A stretch of 64,000 nt of DNA from Bacillus sp. A301a_S52 (GCA_024701455.1 JABXYP010000001.1:1926001-1990000), one strand, 5' to 3'. Counted from the stretch's first letter, positions 25,134 through 35,590 are shown. Numbers and translations are program-made. Notes: generated by a model from the letters alone, not told the origin.

Positions 25134-26483
25134 ATGGATAAATTTCGTTACTTGCCGATGACAGAGAAAGATCAGCAAAACATGATGAAGGAAATTGGGG
25201 TGGCCTCTATTGAGGATTTATTTGCTGATATTCCGAAAGAGGTACGTTTTAAAGGAGATTTGCCGATAAAACAAGCGTTAGATGAAACGGCACTTATTAA
25301 AGAAATGACCTCCCTTGCTGAAAAAAATACCCATATAAAAGATTGTCCATCATTTTTAGGGGCAGGTGTTTACGAACACTATATTCCTTCAGTCGTTAAT
25401 CATATGTTACTCAGATCTGAATTTTTTACTGCTTATACGCCTTATCAGCCCGAGATTTCTCAAGGGGAATTGCAAGCTATTTTTGAATTTCAAACAATGA
25501 TTTGTGAATTGACCGGAATGGATATAGCTAATTCCTCCATGTATGATGGGCCAACAGCTCTTGCAGAAGCTGCCATGATGAGTGCTGCCCATACGAAAAA
25601 GAGTGAAATACTCGTGTCTAAAACCGTTCATCCTGAAGCACGTGAGGTTCTTAAAACAAGTGCAAAGGGTCAAAATCTTACTGTAGTTGAGATTGAAGAA
25701 AAAGAGGGAATAACTGATCTAGATCAGCTAGAAGCAAAAGTTAATGAAAATACAGCTAGTGTTATCGTTCAATATCCAAACTTTTTTGGACAAATAGAAG
25801 ATTTAGCAAGTATCGAAGCGATTGCACATAAAGAGAAAGCGTTGTTCATTGTATCTAGTAATCCACTTAGCCTTGGTATTCTTCAGCCGCCAGGTGAGTA
25901 TAATGCCGATGTCGTGGTCGGTGATGCTCAACCATTTGGTATTCCCACACAACTAGGTGGCCCTCATTGTGGCTATTTTGCTGTTACGAAAAAGCTTATG
26001 CGCAAAGTGCCAGGACGACTAGTTGGACAAACGACTGACGATCATGGGCAACGGGGATTTGTTCTTACGCTTCAGGCAAGGGAACAGCATATTCGTCGAG
26101 AAAAAGCGACGAGCAATATTTGCTCTAATCAAGCATTAAATGCGTTAGCTGCCTCTATCACTATGAGTGCTTTAGGAAAGCAAGGTGTTAGTGAACTAGC
26201 AGAACAAAATGTTCAGAAAGCGTATTATGCCAAAAAACAATTACAAAAAAACGGGATAAAGGTGTCAGGAGCACAGCCATTTTTTAACGAGTTTGTCATT
26301 GAGTTATCATCACCAGTAGACAGGATAAATAAAAAACTGTTTGATGAAGGTATTATTGGTGGCTTGGACCTTTCCAGATTTTATCCGGATAGGACTAACC
26401 AAATGCTTATTGCAGTGACCGAATTACGTACAAAAGAAGAGATTGATCATCTCGTAGCTGTATTGGGGGAGAACAATGAGTAA
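25134..26483 (+). CDS. gcvPA: glycine dehydrogenase (decarboxylating) subunit 1
   Basis: A 449-residue N-terminal subunit of the split P protein. It shares the PLP-enzyme fold but lacks the PLP lysine, which is in gcvPB. Recognisable blocks are [44 protein letters not shown] and [27 protein letters not shown] supports the ATG. It is separated from gcvT by repeat copy E and overlaps gcvPB by 8 bases. Confidence 0.95.
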   Translation: MDKFRYLPMTEKDQQNMMKEIGVASIEDLFADIPKEVRFKGDLPIKQALDETALIKEMTSLAEKNTHIKDCPSFLGAGVYEHYIPSVVNHMLLRSEFFTAYTPYQPEISQGELQAIFEFQTMICELTGMDIANSSMYDGPTALAEAAMMSAAHTKKSEILVSKTVHPEAREVLKTSAKGQNLTVVEIEEKEGITDLDQLEAKVNENTASVIVQYPNFFGQIEDLASIEAIAHKEKALFIVSSNPLSLGILQPPGEYNADVVVGDAQPFGIPTQLGGPHCGYFAVTKKLMRKVPGRLVGQTTDDHGQRGFVLTLQAREQHIRREKATSNICSNQALNALAASITMSALGKQGVSELAEQNVQKAYYAKKQLQKNGIKVSGAQPFFNEFVIELSSPVDRINKKLFDEGIIGGLDLSRFYPDRTNQMLIAVTELRTKEEIDHLVAVLGENNE

Positions 26484-27936
26484 TAAAAACCAAGCACTTA
26501 TTTTTGAAATGAGTCATGAAGGTCGTACAGGTTATAGCTTACCTGAACTAGATATTGATGCTGTTAATATAAATGAGTGTATTCCTAATAATTTTAGACG
26601 AAAAGTAGACCCAAGGCTTCCGGAAGTCTCTGAGCTACAAATTGTTCGTCACTATACAGCGCTCTCAAGGCGAAATCATGGGGTTGATTCCGGCTTTTAC
26701 CCTCTAGGTTCTTGTACAATGAAATATAACCCTAAAATTAATGAAGATGTAGCCCGTTATCCAGGGTTTGCTCACCTTCATCCATATCAGTGTGAAAGTA
26801 CTATTCAGGGAGCACTTGAACTCATGTATCACTTACAAACTTCACTTGAAGAGATCACAGGGATGGATCAAGTCACATTGCAGCCTGCTGCCGGGGCTCA
26901 TGGAGAATGGACAGGTCTCATGCTAATTAGAGCATTTCATGAAGCAAACGGAGACTATAATAGGACAAAAGTCATCGTTCCCGATTCGGCGCATGGCACG
27001 AATCCAGCTTCAGCAGTAGTAGCAGGTTTTGAATCGGTAACAGTGTCATCTAATGACAAAGGGTTAGTTGACTTAGATCATTTACGGGAGCTTGCTGGAG
27101 AAGACACAGCCGCGTTAATGCTTACAAATCCAAATACTCTCGGTTTATTTGAAAATCAAATAGTTGAGATGGCAAATATTATTCACGAAGCCGGAGGTAA
27201 ATTATATTATGACGGTGCAAATTCTAACGCCATATTGGGTATAACAAGACCAGGAGATATGGGATTTGATGTGGTGCATCTAAACCTCCATAAAACGTTT
27301 ACTACACCTCATGGCGGTGGTGGGCCTGGGTCAGGTCCAGTAGGAGTAAAAAAAGAACTTGTCCCTTATTTACCAGCCCCACTTGTCATTAAAGAAGATA
27401 ACACATATAAGCTTGAGTATGAATCACCTGAATCAATTGGTCGAGTCAAGCCTTTCTTTGGTAATTTCGGTATCAATGTTCGTGCGTACGCCTATATTCG
27501 TACGATGGGGCCAATAGGTTTACGAAAAGTATCTGAATATGCTGTATTAAATGCCAACTATATGCTGCGAAAATTGGAGCCGTATTTTGATACACCATAT
27601 CCACAGCATTGTAAACATGAATTTGTGCTATCAGGAAAAAGGCAGAAAAATCAAGGTGTTAGAACACTCGATATAGCTAAACGTTTATTAGATTTTGGGT
27701 ATCATCCACCCACTATTTACTTCCCGTTAAATGTTGAGGAATGCATGATGATAGAACCTACTGAAACAGAAGCGAAAGAAACATTAGACGAGTTTTGCGA
27801 AGCTATGATTCAAATTGCTAAAGAAGTAGAGGATTCACCTGAATTAGTTCAAGAAGCTCCTCATCATACAGTAATTGATCGATTAGACGAAACGACAGCT
27901 GCGAGAAAACCTGTTTTAAAATATTCGTGGTCTTAA
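26476..27936 (+). CDS. gcvPB: glycine dehydrogenase (decarboxylating) subunit 2
   Basis: A 486-residue C-terminal subunit of the P protein, which decarboxylates glycine. The PLP-binding Lys is in [20 protein letters not shown], preceded by [15 protein letters not shown] and the [11 protein letters not shown]sp that holds the PLP nitrogen. It starts inside gcvPA with a GGGGGAG site and is followed by a strong terminator that ends the operon. Confidence 0.95.
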   Translation: MSNKNQALIFEMSHEGRTGYSLPELDIDAVNINECIPNNFRRKVDPRLPEVSELQIVRHYTALSRRNHGVDSGFYPLGSCTMKYNPKINEDVARYPGFAHLHPYQCESTIQGALELMYHLQTSLEEITGMDQVTLQPAAGAHGEWTGLMLIRAFHEANGDYNRTKVIVPDSAHGTNPASAVVAGFESVTVSSNDKGLVDLDHLRELAGEDTAALMLTNPNTLGLFENQIVEMANIIHEAGGKLYYDGANSNAILGITRPGDMGFDVVHLNLHKTFTTPHGGGGPGSGPVGVKKELVPYLPAPLVIKEDNTYKLEYESPESIGRVKPFFGNFGINVRAYAYIRTMGPIGLRKVSEYAVLNANYMLRKLEPYFDTPYPQHCKHEFVLSGKRQKNQGVRTLDIAKRLLDFGYHPPTIYFPLNVEECMMIEPTETEAKETLDEFCEAMIQIAKEVEDSPELVQEAPHHTVIDRLDETTAARKPVLKYSWS

Positions 27937-27987
27937 TGATAATGTGCATACAAGCTAAAGCTAATTTAACGAATTCGATTAAAAGCT

Positions 27988-28030
27988 AAAAATAGGTAGC
28001 CCTCAGATTCTGAGGGCTACCTATTTTTAG
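27988..28030 (+). terminator. intrinsic terminator of the gcv operon
   Basis: An 18-bp perfect stem (AAAAATAGGTAGCCCTCA and complement) with a 5-base loop ends in T residues, about 50 bases past gcvPB. Confidence 0.93.
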
Positions 28031-28229
28031 GGATGACGTTATAGAAAGCTTGTTTGCTGAGGAAGAAGACGTTAGTAATGAAGGTTGATCTTTGCTCCAG
28101 TGGTATTTTCGCGCATAAATGCGTGTCCTTTTCTAAGTAGTTGTTAGGGAACGTAAATTGAAACAACATACCAATAAGTTGAGAGGGAAAGATAATAGTA
28201 AAAGGCAATGAAAAAGAGAGTAAAGGATA

Positions 28230-28270
28230 ATGTGTGAGGCGGTGGCTTGAAAGTGCACGGCCTCACACAT
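28230..28270. repeat. inverted repeat downstream of yqhL
   Basis: ATGTGTGAGGC pairs with GCCTCACACAT over a 19-base loop, 50 bases past the yqhL stop. No T-run follows on either strand, so it is not a standard terminator. The rest of 28031-28319 shows nothing recognisable. Confidence 0.5.
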
Positions 28271-28319
28271 AATAACCCTCACCCAAGGGCTAACCTAATG
28301 ATGCAGCATAGAGAGTGAA

Positions 28320-28694
28320 CTATTTTTTAATTTTACCTGTCCACTTACGAAAGCCACCCTTTAGATGATTCAAGTCTTGAGCTCCTCGTTTTTTCCGAAG
28401 GATTTTTGCGGCTTGAACGGTACGAGAACCATTTTGGCAATATAAATAAACAGGCTTGTCCGGTCGAATTTCAGTCATGCGCTGTTTCATTTGGGATAAT
28501 GGGATATTTCTCGCACCAAGAATATGCCCGGTTTTAAACTCTTTTTCTTCCCGTACATCGATTAACTGAGCTTTTCGATAATTTTCTTTGAATTCTTCCT
28601 GGCTTAACGTTTTTAAATACTTGGGCTTTTTTATGCGCAATAAGAGTAAAACGATAAGCGCAACAGTAATGAGTATCAGTAACCAAGTTTCCAT
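28320..28694 (-). CDS. yqhL: membrane-anchored rhodanese-like protein YqhL
   Basis: A 124-residue protein with an N-terminal membrane anchor (residues 4-20) and a single rhodanese domain. The active-site loop is CQNGSRT with Cys86; QLIDVREEKEFKTGHILGARNIP is the typical opening of the domain. It likely handles sulfane sulfur at the membrane. It is divergent from lipM, as in B. subtilis (yqhL-yqhM). Confidence 0.9.
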   Translation of the reverse strand: METWLLILITVALIVLLLLRIKKPKYLKTLSQEEFKENYRKAQLIDVREEKEFKTGHILGARNIPLSQMKQRMTEIRPDKPVYLYCQNGSRTVQAAKILRKKRGAQDLNHLKGGFRKWTGKIKK

Positions 28695-28780
28695 GAAGGC
28701 CCCTCCTTAACATCTATGTATTCTATTTTAAATGAAACAGCGCTCGTAGTCCAAGTGTCACCGTCCCTAATAAATGATAA

Positions 28781-28803
28781 ACGGAAATGCTTCCGTTGGC
28801 AAC
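28781..28803. promoter_or_regulatory. overlapping hairpins upstream of lipM
   Basis: ACGGAA-ATGC-TTCCGT and CCGTT-GGC-AACGG share the CCGT segment and cannot form together. They lie about 80 bases before lipM in the divergent yqhL-lipM gap. No ligand or protein partner is recognisable. Confidence 0.35.
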
Positions 28804-28880
28804 GGCGGAGTGTTTTGTTTTGTCATCAATTAGCAGATTGGTTATGATAAAAACAGGTAGTAGTGAAGGAGGATAAGGTT

Positions 28881-29711
28881 GTGGATACATGGTTTTTTAT
28901 AGATTCAAAGAACAAGGGCCCTGCTTATAACATGGCAATGGATGAAAAATTAATGGATTGGCATCGCGCTGGGCACATTTATCCCGTTGTACGTTTTTAT
29001 GGATGGATGCCAGCAACCCTTTCAGTTGGCTATTTTCAAAAAGTACATAAAGAAATTAATTTTGAGGCTGTTAAAAAACATAAGCTTGGGTTTGTGAGAC
29101 GTCCAACTGGCGGAAGGGGGGTATTACATGATGATGAACTGACATATAGCGTCATTGTTTCTGAGGACCATCCTGACATGCCTGAGTCCGTAACAGAAGC
29201 CTACCGAGTCATATCTGCGGGGTTGTTGGAAGGATTTGGTCGTCTTGGTCTAAAAGCTGAATTTGCCATTCCGCAGACTAAAGCAGAACGAGAAATGTTA
29301 AAGAACCCCCGATCAGCAGTCTGCTTTGACGCCCCATCGTGGTATGAGATGGTTGTGGAGGGCAGGAAAATTGCAGGCAGTGCTCAGACGAGACAAAAAG
29401 GAATTATTCTTCAGCATGGTTCGATTATTAGATCATTGGATGAAGATAAATTGTTTGATTTATTTTTATATCCGAGTGAAAGAGTTCGAGAGCGTATGCA
29501 AAAAGGATTTAAATCGAAAGCCGCAGCTATTGACGAATTAATATCTGAACCACCATCTTTGGAAGTGATGAAAAAAAACTTTCGCTCTGGGTTTGAAACA
29601 GCGCTGAACGTCCAATTCGAAGAGTTAGTACTAACAACTTCGCAAGAAAAAGAAATTCATAATCTGGCTAAGGTAAAGTATAGTCAAAAAGAATGGAACT
29701 ATAAGTTGTAA
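28881..29711 (+). CDS. lipM: octanoyl-[GcvH]:protein N-octanoyltransferase LipM
   Basis: A 276-residue cofactor transferase that moves octanoyl from acyl carrier protein to GcvH in lipoate synthesis. Key motifs are [19 protein letters not shown] (residues 73-91), the catalytic Cys148 in [12 protein letters not shown] and Lys163 in [12 protein letters not shown]. The GTG at 28881 follows AAGGAGG by 7 bases; an earlier GTG at 28863 precedes that site. Its position near the gcv operon makes sense because GcvH is the lipoate acceptor for the cleavage system. Confidence 0.92.
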   Translation: MDTWFFIDSKNKGPAYNMAMDEKLMDWHRAGHIYPVVRFYGWMPATLSVGYFQKVHKEINFEAVKKHKLGFVRRPTGGRGVLHDDELTYSVIVSEDHPDMPESVTEAYRVISAGLLEGFGRLGLKAEFAIPQTKAEREMLKNPRSAVCFDAPSWYEMVVEGRKIAGSAQTRQKGIILQHGSIIRSLDEDKLFDLFLYPSERVRERMQKGFKSKAAAIDELISEPPSLEVMKKNFRSGFETALNVQFEELVLTTSQEKEIHNLAKVKYSQKEWNYKL

Positions 29712-29934
29712 GACTTAGTTGTAATAAAAATAATTGCGTTTTTAACAACAATAAAGTAGAGAGTGACAACGATGTCGAAAAATGTCGATATTTTTTCAAG
29801 AGGCTATAATCCCTTTATATCAAGTTTTTGGCGTACTTTGGAAGGCAAGCAACGAAATTCGTCATTATTTTAATATTTTCTAGTAATATGATGTTCTTTC
29901 TTTCGCTTTCTCTTCTTTTCTTTTATTTTTAAAG

Positions 29935-29965
29935 TTGACAAACATTAAAAATAATGACTTATAAT
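29935..29965 (+). promoter_or_regulatory. sigma-A promoter upstream of the class II RNR gene
   Basis: TTGACA (29935-29940) and TATAAT (29960-29965) are both perfect but separated by 19 bases, two more than ideal. Transcription would start about 190 bases before the gene. Confidence 0.5.
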
Positions 29966-29995
29966 CAACATATGGTGTGTTCGATAAAAAGGGTG

Positions 29996-30011
29996 ATACT
30001 ATATATTGATT
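29996..30011 (+). promoter_or_regulatory. NrdR box candidate
   Basis: The 16-mer has the core CTATATATTG, which matches the NrdR box core CWATATATWG; the flanks fit poorly. A weaker partial match (core 30026-30035) lies 27 bases on, not at the usual two-and-a-half to three helical-turn spacing. It is just downstream of the RNR promoter, a sensible place for repression by NrdR. Confidence 0.4.
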
Positions 30012-30042
30012 ATAATAAATGACTATGATATATTGAAACAAG

Positions 30043-30083
30043 CAAAGGACGAAGCAAGCCAGTAGGCAATGCTTCGTCCTTTG
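30043..30083 (+). promoter_or_regulatory. leader hairpin of the RNR mRNA
   Basis: CAAAGGACGAAGCA pairs perfectly with TGCTTCGTCCTTTG (14 bp) over a 13-base loop, in the leader about 75 bases before the GTG start. No T-run follows, so it is not a terminator as it stands; it may stabilise the mRNA or bind a regulator. Confidence 0.5.
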
Positions 30084-30158
30084 GATGACTATCTAAAAAA
30101 GCCTATGAGACTACAAATAATTCACTTTATTGAATTTTATAAAAAGGAGCGAAAGCAA

Positions 30159-32726
30159 GTGACAACATTTATGTCAGAAAAGAAATTAAACGTCGACCAA
30201 CTTAACCGAGATATTGAGCATTTTCCACAAGTATTCCCTATTACACCGGAGATGACTAAGAAACAAAGTGGTGTTTCACGTCTTGTTATGCTTGACCGTT
30301 ATACGTTTAAAGATACTGAGAAAAAAACGTTAAAAGTTGGAGACTTTGTCGTATTAACAGTGAAAGCAGATCCGAAATTTCCCGCACGCGGCTATGGATT
30401 TGTTGTTGAATTAAATTGGAAAGAAAGCAAAGCAAAGATTGCTGTTGAAGATGAATTCCTTGGCGTACTGGATGATCCTGAAGAAAAAGCTACAGGGGTA
30501 GTTGAACGAACACTCGATACGATAGACAAGCCTCTTGAAGTGTATTATGAGCAAATTGCCAAAAGGAATGCTAAAGGACTAGCAGATGTTGAAACAAATC
30601 CTCAAAAGCGAGAAGAATCGTTTGAGAAATTTTATCATGAGCTAGTGAACATGAACTTTGTACCAGCTGGACGTGTTTTATATGGTGCAGGAGCGGAAAC
30701 AGATGTTACATATTTTAACTGTTATGTGATGCCTTATTTAGAAGATTCGAGAGAAGGGATATCCGAACATCGCAAGCAAGTGATGGAAATTATGAGCCGT
30801 GGTGGTGGAGTTGGAACAAATGGCTCTACTTTAAGACCTCGAAATACATTAGCGAGAGGTGTTAATGGAAAATCTTCAGGCTCAGTATCATGGCTCGATG
30901 ACATTGCTAAATTGACTCACCTAGTTGAACAAGGAGGCTCTAGAAGAGGCGCCCAGATGATCATGCTAGCTGATTGGCACCCTGATATTTTAGAGTTCAT
31001 CATCTCAAAAATGCAAAACCCGAGAATTTTACGCTTTCTATTAGAAAATACAGAAGATTCACAGATTAAACGTCTTATTCAAGAAAAGCTTAAGTTTACA
31101 CCATTATCAGAACTTGAAGAAGCTATGTATCAGAGTATTGCTAATTATAAGAATATAGAAGGGCAAGGCGGCTTTGATCCTAAAGTGATTGCTGAAGCAG
31201 AGGAGAAATTACGAAGTGGCGGCACATATTCCGTAAACAATTCTGAGTTTCTTACAGGAGCAAATATTTCTGTCTGTATTACAAAGGAATTCATGGAAGC
31301 TGTTGAAACTGATAGCGATTATGCATTACGTTTCCCTGATGTGGAAAATTATACAGCAGAAGAAATGGTAGCTTATAATCGTGAATGGCAGGAGTATGGT
31401 GATGTTCGTGAATGGGAAGCATTAGGATTTGGTGTTCGCATATACCGAAAAATTAAAGCTCAAGAGTTATGGAATTTAATTAATATTTGTGCTACTTATT
31501 CTGCAGAGCCTGGTATTTTCTTTATTGATAATGCGAATGATATGACAAATGCTACTGCGTATGGACAAAAGGTTGTCGCGACTAATCCATGTGGTGAACA
31601 ACCATTAGCGCCGTATTCAGTTTGTAACTTAGCAGCGGTTAATTTGGCCGAGATGGCGGACAAAGAAAAGAAAGAAGTGGATTTTGACAAACTGGCGCAA
31701 ACTGTTGCTACTGGAGTCAGGATGCAAGATAATGTTATTGATGCAACGCCATATTTTCTTGAACAAAATACAAAGCAAGCTAAAGGAGAACGCCGAGTAG
31801 GCTTAGGTGTGATGGGCCTTCATGATTTACTTATTTACACAGAAACAGTTTACGGATCGGAAGAAGGGAACAAGCTTGTTGATAAAGTGTTTGAAACAAT
31901 TGCAACGACTGCCTACAGAACAAGTATTGAACTCGCTAAGGAAAAAGGAAGCTTCCCGTATTTAGAAGGTAATAATGAAGGTGAAACAGCTCATTTGCGA
32001 GAGAGATTTACACAAACAGGCTATATGAAAAAAATGCCTAAAGATATACGTGAAGGCGTTAAAAACTTTGGTATTCGTAACTCACATTTATTAACTGTTG
32101 CACCAACCGGGTCAACTGGAACAATGGTAGGGGTATCAACAGGTCTTGAGCCGTATTTCTCTTTCTCTTATTTCAGAAGCGGACGTCTCGGTAAATTTAT
32201 TGAAGTAAAAGCAGAAATTCTTCAAGAATATTTGGACAACCATCCTGAAGCCGATGCTACCAAATTACCTGAGTGGTTTATTTCCAGTATGGAACTAAGT
32301 CCTGAAGCCCATGCCGATGTTCAGTGTGTGATTCAACGGTGGGTGGACAGTTCATTAAGCAAGACGGTTAATGCTCCTAAAGGATATACGGTTGATCAAG
32401 TGAAAAGTGTATATGAGCGTCTTTATAACGGTGGGGCTAAAGGTGGAACAGTATACGTTGATGGTAGTCGAGATTCACAGGTTTTAACTTTAAAGGCAGA
32501 AGAAAACGATGATTATGCAGTCGATTTAACTGGTGGAGAAACGAGTGATGAGAAGAAGACACAGGTGGTTCTCATAGATACTATTGCTGATGTGAGATCA
32601 ACATCCGTCACTTATGGAAGTGAAGTTGGCGATACATGTCCAGTATGTCGTCAAGGAACCGTAGAGGATATTGGAGGCTGTAATACGTGCACGAATTGTA
32701 GTGCCCAATTAAAATGTGGTTTATAA
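30159..32726 (+). CDS. nrdJ: adenosylcobalamin-dependent (class II) ribonucleotide reductase
   Basis: An 855-residue B12-dependent reductase that converts ribonucleotides to deoxyribonucleotides without oxygen. The catalytic NPCGEQPLAPYSVCN loop carries the thiyl-radical Cys and the general-base Glu; FNCYVMPYLED holds a redox Cys; RGGGVGTNGSTLRPRN is the substrate loop; LTVAPTGSTGTM is the PTGS phosphate loop; the C-terminal CPVCRQG..CNTCTNC tail delivers electrons. The GTG at 30159 follows AAGGAG; an ATG at 30069 falls inside a leader hairpin. In B. subtilis lipM and mntR are neighbours, so this gene is an insertion in the order. No B12 riboswitch is visible. Confidence 0.92.
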   Translation: MTTFMSEKKLNVDQLNRDIEHFPQVFPITPEMTKKQSGVSRLVMLDRYTFKDTEKKTLKVGDFVVLTVKADPKFPARGYGFVVELNWKESKAKIAVEDEFLGVLDDPEEKATGVVERTLDTIDKPLEVYYEQIAKRNAKGLADVETNPQKREESFEKFYHELVNMNFVPAGRVLYGAGAETDVTYFNCYVMPYLEDSREGISEHRKQVMEIMSRGGGVGTNGSTLRPRNTLARGVNGKSSGSVSWLDDIAKLTHLVEQGGSRRGAQMIMLADWHPDILEFIISKMQNPRILRFLLENTEDSQIKRLIQEKLKFTPLSELEEAMYQSIANYKNIEGQGGFDPKVIAEAEEKLRSGGTYSVNNSEFLTGANISVCITKEFMEAVETDSDYALRFPDVENYTAEEMVAYNREWQEYGDVREWEALGFGVRIYRKIKAQELWNLINICATYSAEPGIFFIDNANDMTNATAYGQKVVATNPCGEQPLAPYSVCNLAAVNLAEMADKEKKEVDFDKLAQTVATGVRMQDNVIDATPYFLEQNTKQAKGERRVGLGVMGLHDLLIYTETVYGSEEGNKLVDKVFETIATTAYRTSIELAKEKGSFPYLEGNNEGETAHLRERFTQTGYMKKMPKDIREGVKNFGIRNSHLLTVAPTGSTGTMVGVSTGLEPYFSFSYFRSGRLGKFIEVKAEILQEYLDNHPEADATKLPEWFISSMELSPEAHADVQCVIQRWVDSSLSKTVNAPKGYTVDQVKSVYERLYNGGAKGGTVYVDGSRDSQVLTLKAEENDDYAVDLTGGETSDEKKTQVVLIDTIADVRSTSVTYGSEVGDTCPVCRQGTVEDIGGCNTCTNCSAQLKCGL

Positions 32727-32749
32727 TAACAACAATCGCCATATGGCGT

Positions 32750-32788
32750 AAACCGTGAGTAAGCATTTAATGCACTCACGGTTATTTT
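32750..32788 (+). terminator. intrinsic terminator after the RNR gene
   Basis: AACCGTGAGT pairs with ACTCACGGTT; inside, GCATT pairs with AATGC. A five-T run follows. Confidence 0.88.
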
Positions 32789-32985
32789 TCGCGAAAAAAA
32801 CTAGTACTAAAGGACATGCTACATCAAACGTCATGAAATTGAGAAAAATGAAGGTAAATGGGAGTGGATAAAGTTGACCTGTAGTGTGATGGCTGTTTTT
32901 ATAGTATAATTCTAACTGCAACGTCTTATTACAATACATACGATACACTTTGAGACATGGAGACAATTTTTTTGGGGAGGACACT

Positions 32986-33417
32986 ATGCCAACACCAAGT
33001 ATGGAAGACTATTTAGAAAGAATATATATATTAATTGAGGAAAAAGGATATGCAAGAGTATCTGACATTGCTGATGCATTAGAGGTTCATCCTTCATCTG
33101 TGACAAAAATGGTTCAGAAACTTGATGCTCAAGAGTATCTTATATATGAAAAATATCGAGGCTTAATTTTAACATCTAAAGGAAAAAAAATCGGCAAACG
33201 TCTTGTGTATCGACACGATCTTCTTGAAGAATTCATGAGAATAATAGGTGTTAATGAAGCCGGTATATATGAAGACGTTGAAGGGATTGAACATCATCTT
33301 AGTTGGGATGCTATTGATCGGATCGGGGATCTTGTCCAATATTTTGATGAAAACCCTCAACGTGTGAGAGAATTAAGACTTGTGCAAAAGCAAAATGATG
33401 AAGTAAATGGCTCATGA
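32986..33417 (+). CDS. mntR: manganese-responsive transcriptional regulator MntR
   Basis: A 143-residue DtxR-family regulator that represses manganese uptake. Residues 1-75 form the winged helix ([24 protein letters not shown]), followed by the dimerisation/metal domain. Metal ligands known from B. subtilis MntR are in place: Asp8 and Glu11 in MEDYLE and the [11 protein letters not shown] cluster. No SH3 domain, as for MntR. The ATG at 32986 follows GGGGAGG; the frame is open 12 codons upstream without a site. Confidence 0.94.
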   Translation: MPTPSMEDYLERIYILIEEKGYARVSDIADALEVHPSSVTKMVQKLDAQEYLIYEKYRGLILTSKGKKIGKRLVYRHDLLEEFMRIIGVNEAGIYEDVEGIEHHLSWDAIDRIGDLVQYFDENPQRVRELRLVQKQNDEVNGS

Positions 33418-33461
33418 CGGAGACATTGAATCGAAAGGTTCAATGCCTCCGTTATTTATTA
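33417..33461 (+). terminator. intrinsic terminator after mntR
   Basis: ACGGAG-CATTGAA pairs with TTCAATG-CTCCGT (one internal mismatch), ending in TTATTTATT. The stem overlaps the last base of the mntR stop. Confidence 0.8.
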
Positions 33462-33623
33462 AAAGAGCCTAACGTACCAAGGAATAACTATTATGATGAT
33501 GCGTATAAACTATTTACAAAAGTGACTTTTAAAAGGAGTGAGTTTCCTACATAATGACAAGTGTCAAATGTATATTTTAGAAGCTTGATCAATAGACTCT
33601 TATAAATGAAAGGAGTCGGTTGA

Positions 33624-34511
33624 ATGCAAGTTGACGGTGTTTTTGCAGGTGGTGGTATGAAAGCTTTAGCATTTGTTGGGGCATTGGAAGTGCTAGCTGA
33701 AAAGGATATTAATTTTGAACGTACTGCAGGCACAAGCGCAGGCGCATTGACTGCTGCCTTCATTAAAGCGGGCTACCACGCCGAAGATATTTATCAGCTG
33801 TTTAGTGATCTTGACACTAAGCACTTTCTAGACTCTAGACCTTTAGGAACTGTTTTCCCACTGATGAGATGGCTATCATTATATAGTCGAATGGGGCTTT
33901 ATAAGGGCCATACTTTTGAAGAATGGGTTGAGGACGTATTAGCTATCAAAGGGATAAAAACCTTTAAAGATTTACCGCATGGTTGTTTAAAGATGGTAGC
34001 TTCAGATATGACATACGGTCGTTTCATTGTTCTACCGGATGATTTACCACAATATGGATACAACCCTGATCAATTTTCCATCGCAAAAGCTATTCGAATG
34101 AGTTGTAGTTTACCGTTTTTCTTTGAGCCTGTAAAATTAAAAAACGACAAGGGAGAAGACTCCATAATAGTTGACGGGGGAGTCTTAAGTAATTTTCCGT
34201 TATGGCTTTTTATGCGAAAAGGGAAAAAACGTGAGCGTCCTATCCTTGGCTTACGCCTTGCTCCTGAGTATGAAGAGATACCTCCGAGAACAATTAAGAA
34301 CAGCCTGTCATTGTTATTATCTATGTTTGATACGATGAGGTCAGCCCACGATCAAAGATATGTAGCTAAAAAGGATGCTAAAGATATTGTTTTTATCCCT
34401 GTAGAGGGAACTGGAGCTACCAACTTTGAAATGAACGAAAAAGAGAAAAAGCAGCTAGTTAACCTCGGGAGAGAGACGACAGCTGCTTTTTTAAAAAGGT
34501 GGAGTTATTAA
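33624..34511 (+). CDS. yqhO: patatin-like phospholipase family protein YqhO
   Basis: A 295-residue patatin-type serine hydrolase. The oxyanion loop is GGGMKALAF (residues 9-17), the nucleophile elbow GTSAG has Ser38, and the catalytic Asp184 is in VDGGVLSNFPL. Bacterial relatives act as lipid acyl hydrolases; the substrate is unknown. It follows mntR as in B. subtilis. AAAGGAG precedes the ATG. Confidence 0.9.
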   Translation: MQVDGVFAGGGMKALAFVGALEVLAEKDINFERTAGTSAGALTAAFIKAGYHAEDIYQLFSDLDTKHFLDSRPLGTVFPLMRWLSLYSRMGLYKGHTFEEWVEDVLAIKGIKTFKDLPHGCLKMVASDMTYGRFIVLPDDLPQYGYNPDQFSIAKAIRMSCSLPFFFEPVKLKNDKGEDSIIVDGGVLSNFPLWLFMRKGKKRERPILGLRLAPEYEEIPPRTIKNSLSLLLSMFDTMRSAHDQRYVAKKDAKDIVFIPVEGTGATNFEMNEKEKKQLVNLGRETTAAFLKRWSY

Positions 34512-34554
34512 TTGTTAAACATCAGTCGTGTGTTTTGTAGGTCTTAGCCCAATA

Positions 34555-35364
34555 TCATATTATCTCACGGTGTTTACCATGGTTATCATATAATTTTGTA
34601 ACTCGCAAAAGACCAGGGACGAGTAAGGAAATCCAAAGCCCTGTGAATACTCCTACTAGAGCATAAGTAAAAGCTGAGTCAAAGCCGCTGAATGTAAAAA
34701 GTAAGTACCCTATGATAAGCCCTGTGCTTCCTAACAATAAGGATAATAATTTTGCCGTCATGTTAGCTTTACGAATGAGCACTCGCACTTTAAATTGTTC
34801 AATGGTTGCTCCTGTTCCAAGCCCTAAAAGAATGCCAGGAAGTACTAAGAAGCTGCTGACAGAAAAGATTAATGCAGCTATAAAAAGTGGGAGAATGATG
34901 GCGAAACTAAATAAGTAAGGCTCTGGCATCGCACCCATCCAATCGAGACTTCTATAATACATATAACTAATAAATCCACCAATCATAATCCCTCCAACAA
35001 TAGAAAAGACAGGTGTATTTTGGAGAAATAAATAGCACACACTTATCAATACTGGAGGAAATAAACAAAGCACAATTTCAATACGCCTTTTGACTAATGG
35101 GATAAAAAAAGTAAACAGCGTGACAGCAGCCTGAATGTGTGGGTGCGTAAGTGGAAGAAGCTCGTCTTCTGTATACAAATATGGGAAATACATTGTGATG
35201 ATAAAACCAAAAGAAAGTGATAAGACAGTGAGGTAAATGACTTGAAAGCCAAGTCGCTTACTCATCGTCCAATAGATTATACCCGTTAATAACAAAAAGC
35301 TTACTAATAGCCATTCAGACCAGTAATTTTGCATTAAATAAGGGCTTTGAAAATCTGTCAACAT
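34555..35364 (-). CDS. polytopic membrane protein, unknown function
   Basis: A 269-residue protein with about eight membrane segments. The ATG at 35364 follows AAGGGAG by 8 bases. The segment THPHIQAAVTLFTFF occupies a place reminiscent of the PSGH region of PAP2 phosphatases, but the catalytic motifs are missing, so if related it would be an inactive member. It is convergent with yqhO and absent from this spot in B. subtilis as far as I recall. Confidence 0.55.
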   Translation of the reverse strand: MLTDFQSPYLMQNYWSEWLLVSFLLLTGIIYWTMSKRLGFQVIYLTVLSLSFGFIITMYFPYLYTEDELLPLTHPHIQAAVTLFTFFIPLVKRRIEIVLCLFPPVLISVCYLFLQNTPVFSIVGGIMIGGFISYMYYRSLDWMGAMPEPYLFSFAIILPLFIAALIFSVSSFLVLPGILLGLGTGATIEQFKVRVLIRKANMTAKLLSLLLGSTGLIIGYLLFTFSGFDSAFTYALVGVFTGLWISLLVPGLLRVTKLYDNHGKHREII

Positions 35365-35556
35365 ACTAGTCACTCCCTTGTTCTTTAGCTCCCATAGCCA
35401 ATAAAAGTTACTTCAGTTGGATTTTTAATAGCGCCCAAAAGTTTAGTGAAGCTTAAATACCTGTGGATAATGAGTCCGAAAATAAATGACGTTTAACTTT
35501 TCATAACATTCATACCCTATTTTTAACATTTACATTCAAATTAGGATCTTCAAGAA

Positions 35557-35590
35557 TAGAAAAAACCAAGCGTTTAAAATAATGCTCGGC
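35557..35590 (-). terminator. terminator at the end of the yqhP-like gene
   Basis: On the minus strand CCGAGC pairs with GCTTGG over a 12-base loop and a six-T run follows. The stem overlaps the stop codon region of the gene ending at 35574. Confidence 0.65.

Noticed and set aside
28017..28208. Short minus-strand frame between gcvPB and yqhL
   Set aside because: It begins in non-coding DNA, ends inside the gcv terminator, and lacks a ribosome site and any family resemblance.
29966..30158. Cobalamin riboswitch in front of the B12-dependent reductase
   Set aside because: No B12-box-like core or multi-helix layout is seen; the only strong structure is a single 14-bp hairpin.
30069..30158. Earlier ATG start for the ribonucleotide reductase
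   Set aside because: The ATG lies inside the 3' arm of the leader hairpin without a ribosome site, while AAGGAG precedes the GTG at 30159.
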